Shown here piece after piece: positions 1 through 10,406 of a stretch of 64,000 nucleotides of DNA (positions are counted from its first letter, which is position 1; each line of letters begins with the position of its first letter). This DNA is from Cichorium intybus (lineage: Eukaryota; Streptophyta; Magnoliopsida; Asterales; Asteraceae), in assembly GCA_023525715.1 (NCBI GenBank), contig CM042010.1:61177729-61241728 (forward strand), written 5' to 3'. The notes beneath the pieces were generated by a model, which was given only the letters and a program-made list of their open reading frames with translations, ran no database searches and had not been told where the DNA came from. A program made the translations under genes and the position numbers.

Positions 1-1565
<1,565 letters not shown>

Positions 1566-1860
1566 CATTCTCAGAGAATGTGGATGAATGTCTATGAAAA
1601 TGCAGTAGCAGTCGTTCACGTTCATGAGAATGGTTCACATTCATTCTCAGAGAATGGGCATTCTCAGAGAATGTGGATGAATGTCTATGAGAATGCAGTG
1701 GCAGTCGTTCACGTTCATGAGAATGGTTCACGTTCATTCTCAGAGAATGGACATTCTCAGAGAATGGGGCATTCTCAGAGAATGGGGATGAATGTCTATA
1801 AGAATGCAGTAGCATTCCTTCACGTTCATGAGAATGGTCAACGTTCATTCTCAGAGAATG
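1566..1860. repeat. minisatellite built on a 15-bp palindrome
   Basis: Seven perfect copies of CATTCTCAGAGAATG start at 1566, 1642, 1659, 1735, 1752, 1770 and 1846. They sit in a roughly 93-bp higher-order unit repeated three times. Within each unit the two flanking palindromes start 76 bp apart, and the third unit carries one extra palindrome. Between them lies a conserved segment containing GTTCATGAGAATG. Related degenerate words occur at about 1910 and 1981. Open frames exist on both strands only because the unit lacks stops; they are not taken as genes. Confidence 0.9.
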
Positions 1861-2320
1861 AGGCTTTCCATATAGCAGTTCTCAGCCCTCTGTAAACATA
1901 TATAATCAGTCCATTCTCCGAGAATAGACTTTGAAAACTCTTACGTAACTATTTTTTACGTCAACAACAATTTTACAAGTTCATTCTCTGATAATCAATA
2001 TGTGGAATTCCAGAGTCCCGTTCCCGACCAACAGCGTCGCCGACGACCATCTCTCTCGCCTTCGGGCAGCCGCAAACGGCGTCAAAAACCACCAACGCAT
2101 TGTGTCCGTGATTCTAGCATGCGTATCGTAGATTCCGTTGTTATGGGTTTTGGGGATTTTTACTCTTTTACCTTAACCGAGTTTTTTCATTTAAATACAC
2201 GCGCATTCTATGATTTTCATTTAAAAATGTCATTTATTTACAGCCATTGATTTTATTGATCTAATGGTCCATGTTAGGTCCTACAATCACACTGTATTTA
2301 AGAATTGTATTTAATACTAA

Positions 2321-2323
<3 letters not shown>
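1861..2323. other. unassigned spacer
   Basis: Contains degenerate leftovers of the palindrome unit (CATTCTCCGAGAAT near 1911, CATTCTCTGATAAT near 1982) and a short Arg/Ser-rich frame at 2002-2250 with no recognisable similarity. No gene is called. Confidence 0.4.

Positions 2324-2406
<83 letters not shown>
2324..2406. repeat. (TA)n microsatellite
   Basis: About 41 uninterrupted TA units. Confidence 0.98.
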
Positions 2407-2409
<3 letters not shown>

Positions 2410-3444
2410 TTATAAGTACTAAATAAAACGATAAATATGCTCAGGTAAATTGCTTGTTAAGCAATATCATGTGGATAGACACGTTCAAGTACAATACGTG
2501 TCAAGATTGGGCTAAGGTGTTAATAATTAATATGAGTAAGCATTTTTAAAGTATGAAGAAACTATACGTGTCGATATTAATGTACGGAAGCTTTGAATCT
2601 TGATTTTCAATTCAGGGTATAAATAGCCATATTCGTTCGTTTCAAAATGAATACAAATAAATTTTAAGAAACTACAAATAGTCAGACCGGGATTATAGAA
2701 GTTTTGAAGGTAATATTTTATAGTATCGGCTATTTATAATTATAGTTTATCGATTCAAAATCGTTGTTATAATTATGATTCAAGGCCGTTAAATTATTTT
2801 TATAATCACGTAAATGTTATATTTTAATCGCATCGCTTTAATTCGTTTAAACTTATTTTGATATACGTTAATATATAACTAAACTATTGTTAGTTATATT
2901 TTAATTCACGTTTATTTGGTCAATAACTACTTTTATATCGGACCAACGAAATATATGAAATTTTTGTTAGTATGTTATGGTTATTTTAGTTAGTGAGGTT
3001 CGATATAATTTTTAACCATTTAGATCAAGGAGTTACCGTGTGGACTATTAAGGAAGTGAAACATATACCTACCGTTTCAGATGAGTCATGTTGCATTTTC
3101 CCAAACTGGGTGCATGTCAAAATTATTATTTTGATGATTATACATCTTTGAAAGGTTTGGTATCAATGGCATTTTTGACATATCATAATTTAAAGAATAT
3201 TATTTGCAACAAATTACTAATGTTTGATTTTTATTCAGTAATATGCATACGTGGAAAGTTTAAAACAAATTCTTTTATAAAATGTTTTATTTATAAAACA
3301 AACGTCTATTCAATTGTGTGTCATTATTGATTAAAATGAAAGAAATTATGACTTAAATGCTATAAGGAGATATGCTCGGCAACGCATGGTTACTCTACTG
3401 AAAGATTCGTTCGACTCGAAATATCTACATCGGTAGCGCCCATT

Positions 3445-3464
3445 TGATGTCATGAATGACATCA
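3445..3464. repeat. 20-bp perfect palindrome
   Basis: TGATGTCATGAATGACATCA reads the same on both strands and contains two bZIP-like TGACATCA half-motifs. It lies within the possible old LTR. Confidence 0.6.
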
Positions 3465-4113
3465 GAGTTGTAGTTGCGAGCTATGACTCGGGTGATAGGC
3501 ATAGAGTCTGGAGGTACCACCGACTCCAGGACCGCACTCCCACTGATTCGGGGGATGCTGAAATCAGTCCAACGGTCGATGAAATTGCTTTGTGCTTTTT
3601 CATTCATACCGGAAAACCCGCCGAGGCTTATGCATGTTCTAACGGAAGCTGCAGAGGATTACAGATTCAACGGAAACAAGTTTGTGATCTACTGGCAATA
3701 TAATTGGAACATGGAAATTGTTGATACAGAAATGAGTTTTCTTAAACTATAAGTCACAACATATTTTTATATTGCTAGAATTTACATTTGATCAATGATT
3801 TTTAAATATTTTAATATTTCATAAACTCATGAGCTCACTAGGCGTAAAGTCTGACCCTTTTTATAAATCGACGTGTACCCAGGTTCAAGAGCTTTTGTGG
3901 GGACTAGAAAGGGTAAAGCTAAGATACCCTAAGCCAAATGTAGGATTTCTAAAAGGATGATGCTTGCTGGAAGATAGTATTACGGGGAGATAAAGTAACG
4001 TCGATGGTTGTAGGCTAACTTAGCCATAAGTATTCCGCTTCCAACTTAGCTTACTCCGAAACGAATTAAAAAGTTTAAAGTTCTTAGAATCTCTATCTTC
4101 CAAGAAATGAGGG

Positions 4114-4118
4114 CGTTA
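4114..4118. other. left target-site duplication of element F (CGTTA)
   Basis: CGTTA immediately precedes the terminal TG of the left LTR and is repeated at 14878-14882 just after the terminal CA of the right LTR. Confidence 0.95.
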
Positions 4119-4920
4119 TGTTGAAAATACGATAACCGATCTCCACGAATAAGGGTTTTTAAGCCAGTTACTGTGTGACAGATATGTATTTTGTCTATAA
4201 TATGCGGAAATAAAATAAGAGTTGCGGAATAAAATAAAGCGGTAAATCTAAACTAGACAGTATTTAAATAGACAGAAAGCGGTAAATAAAGTAAAAGTTA
4301 GAAGTTAGAGGTTAGATGTAATAAACGCCATTATCAACGATAACGTGTTTTTACAATAAATAAAAAGGTTAGAAATTAGAAGTTAGATGTTAGATGTAAT
4401 AAACGCCATTATCAATGATAACGTGTTTTTACAATAAATAAAAAGGTTAGAAGTTAGAAGTTAAATGTCTCGGTTAAATACAGTCCACATGTGTTTTCGT
4501 TGTCACGGTTCGTTTTTATGTATTGGATATTTGGTACAGTTGATTTATAACAGTTTGAATAAATCAATAATAACACAGATAATTTCAAAAGAACTTATCG
4601 ATAGTAGATGAATATGACGATTTTCTTTGAAGCTTCGATTCTTGTTCTTTGCTCGGGTTGAATGAGGTTTTGGTGATATTTAGTGTCGGGTAGAGGTTGT
4701 TTGGAGGTTTGAGGTTTGGTGTCGGGTAGAGGTTGTTTAGAGGTTTGAAGTTTTGGTGTCGGGAGGATATCTTGTTTCTTGCGGTTGTGCGGTTTGATTC
4801 TTGTTGCCAAATGCAGAAATTTGAGAGTCTTGAGGTTTCTGGTCGTGGGTTTCTTAGAGAGTATATGAGTGTATAATACTTGGTTGATTGGGTGTAACAA
4901 AATAGCAAGAGAAAGGCTCA

Positions 4921-4927
4921 ATTTATA
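4921..4927 (-). promoter_or_regulatory. TATA box in 3' LTR of F
   Basis: TATAAATTGAG on the minus strand, just downstream of the CpG-rich block, placed where a U3 promoter is expected. The 5' LTR copy is at 14319-14325. Confidence 0.6.
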
Positions 4928-4942
4928 GTTGCTGAACACACA

Positions 4943-5275
4943 GCGTTCGCGTCGCGACCATATGGTCCGTCGCGTCGCGAAGGTGCTCCGCTGGTGGTCG
5001 GTGCGCTTTTTGTCGGGTCAGTGCGTCTTCGCTGGTATGTCGAGCTTTTCGTCGCGTTTACTTTTGGTCGCGTTGCTTTTGGTCGCGTCGCGAAGTATAG
5101 TGCGTTGGTAGTCTCGCGATTAGAAAGTTGGTGGTGTCACGTTGGAGCTTCGCGCTGGAAGTCTTCGCGTCGCGACCACCCTTGCTGTCGCGTCGCGAGC
5201 GCTGTAGCAATTTGGTCTTCTGTCTTTGTTCTTCTCTTCACGTCGCGACCAGGAGGTCTGTCGCGTCGTGATTGC
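4943..5275 (-). promoter_or_regulatory. CpG-dense block of repeated TCGCGA/CGCGTCGCGA words in F LTR
   Basis: Words such as GCGTCGCGACC recur about every 20-60 bp, interspersed with GGTCGCG and TCGCGA, in otherwise AT-rich DNA. The same block is in the other LTR at about 14341-14673. It lies upstream of the TATA box in U3 and could hold regulatory sites or a methylation target; function is inferred. Confidence 0.5.
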
Positions 5276-5479
5276 TGTAGCAGTTTGATATTTTGTATTT
5301 TGCTCTTTGGTTTGTAGCGTTACTTCCTCAGGTTTGGATGTTTTCTCAAAGTTTCTCGGGTCTTGATTTATTCTTGTTTTTGATCTCGAATTCACGTAAT
5401 CTGAAATAAACTGTTAATAAAAACATTTCGACTTATTTCAGTGATGGTCACATAAAAACATAAAAAACATTATTCAACA

Positions 5480-5490
5480 ATTTCCCCCTA
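5480..5490 (-). other. polypurine tract of element F
   Basis: On the minus strand TAGGGGGAAAT lies directly against the 3' LTR start TGTTGAA, the usual primer for plus-strand DNA synthesis. Confidence 0.85.
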
Positions 5491-6995
5491 TGTGATCATT
5501 AATGAAATGAGGAGAAAAATGTTTGATTGAAATTCTTGAAATTTGGATAAGACATTTATAAAACCATATCACTTGTTTTGAAAGAGTGTGACTAGATTTT
5601 ACTTATGTTTTGAAAAATGTTTGTCAAGAATATTTGTTTCTGAATCAAAGTCTCGAGTTCGATTATCAAAAGGTTTTTGTATATGTATTTTCATAATATT
5701 CCTTAAGATTTTATAGCATTTATAAAGACGACAAATGATCTTAATAGGTCGATTCAGATGAACGCTCATAGGTATAGCTCACACTTGACTGAGGTGTTTG
5801 TTTGTTCTGGATGCAGAACTGGTGTATAATCACTAAAGATGAGTGATATCTCTCAGTTTGAAGGTGTTGACTTATGCTTAATATGGATTTATACCTATAT
5901 ACTTTAGTCACTTGGTCTTTATATTAGATAATCAATCACATAAGACTGGTTTCGGCATTACTCAGAGGGTTTCTTCATTCATGCCATTGATGTTCACTCT
6001 CTCTCCGTCGGGAAATACATATAGAGAGGTTTAGAAATATTCATAGTGCAGTTTGCAACTAAGAACATTCAATTATGAAGGCTACAGTGTCCCGGTAAAT
6101 CTTCGGTTTTAACAGTTATATTTGATAAAGCATTTGAGAAACTGTTGTTTGGAAAATTTTGAGAGATGTCTGTCTTGATGGATTGTTGTTTGTAAATCTT
6201 CCTTTTCTTTGGTGAAGTGTTCACCTTTGTTTTATCTTTTCTTGATTTTCGCGAATACCTTTTGTGAAAAAGATATCTGATGTGGTTACCAGTTGTGATT
6301 TGTTGACATCATTTGTTGGATATGACTTTGCGTTTCTTCGATTGTCAGATTCGTTATGCCAGATGATGAAGCTTTTCTTTGAAGTGGTTTGATTGAGGAT
6401 AGGGATAGGTGATATAATAGACAGTTTGTCTAATATATAAGAAAATGATTGTATCGTCCCTGGTCATTTTGACATCTAAGCAAAAATGAGACTAGCATCA
6501 CGGTATAAGAGTATAAATCCTATAAGTCATCATGAAAACACCTTTGCTCACAGAAATGAATTTCACTTAGCAGTTAAAGACGAGGCACAAATTCTCACAT
6601 GGGTTTGGTTTTCATCTGAATCTCCTGATCTTATGTCCCTTAATAGATAAAATCGTTATATTTGAAATAAATTCAAAGGGAATAGGAGAATGTACATAAC
6701 GAAAATTTTGAGATTTGAACCTTCACTTTAATTTAAGAATTAATATAACTGAGAACATTCATCGAGCATAAGTATCTGAAAATTTAGTCAAGAAGATGTT
6801 AATCACATGGTTTTATAAGGTCTAAAAAATAAAACTTTATCCTAAATTTTTTTTATTTTTGATTATGTGGATGTTTTTGGAAAATTTTGGTTATTTGAAT
6901 GTTTTTGGAAGATTTTGGTTATTTGAATGTTTTTGGAAAATTTTGATTATTTGACAGAAAGTAAACACTCTTTTGTACAAACAAAATGTAAGAGA
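5491..6995 (-). other. 3' non-coding region of element F
   Basis: About 1.5 kb between the pol stop and the polypurine tract. SIRE-type elements often carry an envelope-like frame here, but no long frame is seen. A roughly 27-bp unit (GGTTATTTGAATGTTTTTGG) is repeated about three times at 6868-6955. Confidence 0.7.
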
Positions 6996-9900
6996 TTAGG
7001 GATGGATGTTATCTGGATTCAACATTCCTAGACGGCCTAGGAAGTATTGAAACTTGGTTTCTTCTAAAGCCTTAGTAAAGACATCGGCAATTTGATCTTC
7101 GGTGTTTATGAAGTGCAATTCGATATGACCTTTTTGTATGTTGTCTTTGAGGAAATGATATCGAATGTCGATGTGCTTTGTCATGGAATGGTGCACGGGA
7201 TTGTGAGAAATGGCAATTGCGCTGGTTGAGTCACAAAATATTGGAATTTGTGAGACTTTGTAGCCATAGTCACGTAATTGGGTTTGCATCCACATGACTT
7301 GTGAACAACAGCTTGCGGCAGCTACATATTCAGCTTCTGCAGTTGAAGTGGACACACATGATTGTTTCTTTGAAGTCCAACTTACCAGTCTGCCTCCTAG
7401 AAATTGACAAGAACCAGATGTGCTTTTTCTGTCTAGTCTACATCCTCCATAGTCGGAGTCGGTGAAGGCATTAAGCTGAAAATCAGAGTTAGCTGGATAC
7501 CAAAGGCCAAGAGATGGAGTTCCTTTAAGATATTTGAAAATTCTTTTCACAGCTATGGCATGAGATTCCATAGGATTGGCTTGGTATCTGGCACAGACAC
7601 ATGTAGAAAACATGATGTCGGGTCTGCTGGCTGTGAGGTATAGGAGTGATCCTATCATTCCTCGATATTTCTTTTGATCAACAGGCTTGCCATTTAAGTC
7701 AGCATCTAATTTGTAACCAAGGGCCATTAGAGTTTTTGCTGTATTTGATTTGTCAAGAGAAAAACGAGTTAGAAGATTTTTGACATAATTTTCTTGATTG
7801 ATGAAAATTCCATCTGATGATTGTTTGACTTGTAGTCCAAGAAAAGTAGTCATTTCTCCTATCATGCTCATCTCAAATTTACTCTTCATCAAATCTGCAA
7901 ACTTGATACTCAAGGATTCATCAGTAGAACCGAAAATAATGTCATCGACATATATTTGAACGATTAACAGATGTTTATTAAAAATTTTACGAAAGAGAGT
8001 TTGATCAATTGAACCTCTTTTGAATCCTGATTCTTCTAGAAATGTTGACAATGTTGAATACCAGGCTCGAGGTGCTTGTTTTAAGCCATAAACTGCTTTT
8101 TGTAACTTAAAACTGTGATTTGGGAACTGTGGATCTTCAAAACCTGGAGGTTGTTGAATATACACATCGCGATCAATCTCTCCATGTAAAAATGCACATT
8201 TTACATCCATTTGGTAAACTTTGAAGTTCTTGTGTGCTGCATATGCTAGAAAGATACGAATGGCTTCGAGTCTTGCAACTGGAGCATAAGTTTCATCGTA
8301 ATCGATTCCTTCTTGTTGAGAATAGCCCTTGACGACAAGTCTTGCTTTGTTTCGACAAACTATGCCTTGATCATCAGTTTTGTTTTTGAAAACCCATCTT
8401 GAACCTACTACAGTGACATCGGGAGGAGTAGGAACAAGATCCCATACTTGGTTTCTTTCGAATTCAGCTAGTTCTTCTTGCATGGCTTTGACCCAGTCTG
8501 GATCTTTGAGAGCTGAATGGATGGTTTTGGGTTCAGTCATTGATAAGAATGCTCCGTATAAACATTCATTTGAGGTAGCGGCTCTTGTTTGAATACCAGA
8601 ATTGGGATCTCCTATAATTTGTTCTGTAGGATGATTTCTGGTCCATTTGTTTAGGCGAGTTTTTTCAGGTATTTCGATTGGTGTTTCTATGTCCCATTGT
8701 TCTTCTTGGTCAGGTGATTTTGTTGGGAATAGATTTTGGTTGTTGTCGGATATGTCTTTTTGGATTCTAGGGTGAGAATGAGGTAATGAAGGTTCCCCCA
8801 TAGATGATGCACTGGGATCATTTTGAACAGGTGGATTGGGAGTGTTCAAAGAGGGATTTGGTGTTGGTAATTCCCCCTCGACTTGATCTGTATTATCTTG
8901 GTTTGATTGTGAAGTTTCTGCATCGGAGTTTCCTGTAGGAAAAGTAGAAGATGTTAGAAATTCAGAATTATAAGCGGTTTTGGGTTGTTCAAAAAGTAAA
9001 TCAAGATCAATTTCTATGTCCGTAGTAGGCATTTGTTGAATTGGATTTTGAAAAATATTATCGATCATTTTAGAACCAAAATGTTTACGATCCAATTTCC
9101 TGACATAAAATTCATCGAAATGAATATCGGTACTTTCTTCAATTACTGTAGTACGTTTATTCAGTACTCGATAAGCAGCTGAGGTAAAGGAGTAACCAAG
9201 GAAAATTCCTTCGTCTGATCTTGATTCAAATTTTGAAAGATGATCTTTGTTATTCTTTATGAAGCATCGACAACCAAAAATATGAAAGAATTTGATGTTT
9301 GGTTTTCGGTTGTTAATGACTTCATATGGTGTTTTATGAAGTTGTTTATGGATTAAAGAACGATTTTGAGTGTAGCAAGCTGTGGCTATTGCTTCTGCCC
9401 AGAAGTATTGTGGTAGATCAGCAAAGATAAGCATTGATCTTGCAGCTTCGCACAGAGTTCGGTTCTTTCTTTCAACAACGCCGTTTTGTTGAGGAGTGTA
9501 AGGGGCTGAGAAGTTGTGTTCGATGCCTTTGTTTTTGAGAAATGAGTCTAGAGTTATGTTTTTGAACTCTAAACCATTATCACTTCGGATTCTTCGAACT
9601 GGTCGTTTGAGCTTTAATTCAATCTGTTTGATGAAGTTGATTATTTCTTCAGGTGCTTCTGACTTTAGCCTTAAAAAGAAAACCCAAGTAAAGCGTGAGT
9701 AATCATCAATAATAACAAGGATGTATTTCTTCCCTTTTATGCTTTGGGTTTTTGCAGGGCCGCAAAGATCAATGTGCAGTAATTCTAGTGGTTCGGATAC
9801 ACTAGATTCAGAAATGCTTTTATGAGAGGATTTGGACAGTTTTCCTCCTTCACAAGCTGCACAAAGAGTTTCATTATCAAGTTTCAGAAGTGGCAGTCCG

Positions 9901-10406
9901 CGAACAAGATCATTTGCGATCAACTTGTTGATGTAGCCGAAATTGAGATGGGAAAGACGACGATGCCACAACCAACTAATATCAGCAGAAGCTTTGGACA
10001 AGAGACAGATGTCTGGTTTTCCATAGATAAGGTCCATATCTAGTGGATACATGTTTCCTAGACGATCAGAATTAACTAGAATGGCTTTGGTCTTGGCATC
10101 TGTGATTATGCTTCGTTGTTTGGTGAACAGAACTTCATGATTGTTGTCACAAAGTTGTGATATGCTGATTAGGTTGTGTTTCAGGCCGTCGACATAGGCT
10201 ACTTTCTTGATGGTGAAGTGACCATTTGTTATGTTTCCATAACCTTTGATTCTTGCAGTCATGTTGTTTCCAAAAGTAACATCTTGTTTGGATTTTGTGG
10301 GTTTGAAATCTCGTAGAAAGCTTTGGTTTCCTGTCATATGCTTGGAGCAGCCACTATCGATATACCATGTGCCATCCTTGGGCTCTCCAGCACAAAGTGC
10401 CTGCAA
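6996..10406 (-). CDS. F pol: protease, integrase, reverse transcriptase, RNase H
   Basis: 1136 codons with no internal stop, counted from the codon after the gag UAA. There is no ATG there: the first codon is TTG, so translation probably depends on the upstream gag frame. Protease motif is WYIDSGCSKHMTG (Asp17). Integrase zinc ligands are about H148, H153, C182 and C185. The catalytic triad is D213, D276 and E312, with exact D-35-E spacing. Reverse transcriptase has YVDDIIFG at about 819-826. RNase H has TDSDYGGC and the STAEAEYVA block. The C-terminus is near FLGRLGMLNP. All key residues are present, so the enzyme set looks functional. It would copy and integrate the element through cytoplasmic particles. 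Confidence 0.95.
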   Translation of the reverse strand: MQALCAGEPKDGTWYIDSGCSKHMTGNQSFLRDFKPTKSKQDVTFGNNMTARIKGYGNITNGHFTIKKVAYVDGLKHNLISISQLCDNNHEVLFTKQRSIITDAKTKAILVNSDRLGNMYPLDMDLIYGKPDICLLSKASADISWLWHRRLSHLNFGYINKLIANDLVRGLPLLKLDNETLCAACEGGKLSKSSHKSISESSVSEPLELLHIDLCGPAKTQSIKGKKYILVIIDDYSRFTWVFFLRLKSEAPEEIINFIKQIELKLKRPVRRIRSDNGLEFKNITLDSFLKNKGIEHNFSAPYTPQQNGVVERKNRTLCEAARSMLIFADLPQYFWAEAIATACYTQNRSLIHKQLHKTPYEVINNRKPNIKFFHIFGCRCFIKNNKDHLSKFESRSDEGIFLGYSFTSAAYRVLNKRTTVIEESTDIHFDEFYVRKLDRKHFGSKMIDNIFQNPIQQMPTTDIEIDLDLLFEQPKTAYNSEFLTSSTFPTGNSDAETSQSNQDNTDQVEGELPTPNPSLNTPNPPVQNDPSASSMGEPSLPHSHPRIQKDISDNNQNLFPTKSPDQEEQWDIETPIEIPEKTRLNKWTRNHPTEQIIGDPNSGIQTRAATSNECLYGAFLSMTEPKTIHSALKDPDWVKAMQEELAEFERNQVWDLVPTPPDVTVVGSRWVFKNKTDDQGIVCRNKARLVVKGYSQQEGIDYDETYAPVARLEAIRIFLAYAAHKNFKVYQMDVKCAFLHGEIDRDVYIQQPPGFEDPQFPNHSFKLQKAVYGLKQAPRAWYSTLSTFLEESGFKRGSIDQTLFRKIFNKHLLIVQIYVDDIIFGSTDESLSIKFADLMKSKFEMSMIGEMTTFLGLQVKQSSDGIFINQENYVKNLLTRFSLDKSNTAKTLMALGYKLDADLNGKPVDQKKYRGMIGSLLYLTASRPDIMFSTCVCARYQANPMESHAIAVKRIFKYLKGTPSLGLWYPANSDFQLNAFTDSDYGGCRLDRKSTSGSCQFLGGRLVSWTSKKQSCVSTSTAEAEYVAAASCCSQVMWMQTQLRDYGYKVSQIPIFCDSTSAIAISHNPVHHSMTKHIDIRYHFLKDNIQKGHIELHFINTEDQIADVFTKALEETKFQYFLGRLGMLNPDNIHP

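Larger units (their letters stand above)
2407..4118 (+). mobile_element. probable decayed Ty3/gypsy LTR (partial), interrupted by element F
   Basis: The segment has a TATA-like word (GGTATAAATAGCC near 2617) and a downstream stretch typical of plant gypsy LTRs (ACTCATGAGCTCACTAGGCG near 3824). It runs into GAGGGCGTTA at 4109-4118. With F removed, the sequence continues CA at 14883-14884, giving GGGCGTTACA, a common 3' end of plant gypsy LTRs. The 5' end was not found and may be lost at the (TA)n tract. No internal domain is visible. The LTR assignment is an inference. Confidence 0.35.
4119..5479 (-). repeat. 3' LTR of element F
   Basis: 1361 bp. On the minus strand it begins TGTTGAATAATG and ends TATTTTCAACA. 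It matches 13522-14877 nearly base for base. Short open frames in it are LTR sequence, not genes. Confidence 0.97.

Noticed and set aside
3425..3752. Overlapping frames on both strands near 3.4-3.75 kb
   Set aside because: No frame shows a recognised domain; surrounding sequence looks like an old LTR.
4585..5395. Several 60-114-codon frames in the F LTRs, repeated at 13983-14793
   Set aside because: They lie within LTRs, are duplicated only because the LTR is, and carry no recognised domain.
5491..6995. Envelope-like gene expected 3' of SIRE pol
   Set aside because: No long frame or transmembrane-rich segment on the sense strand.
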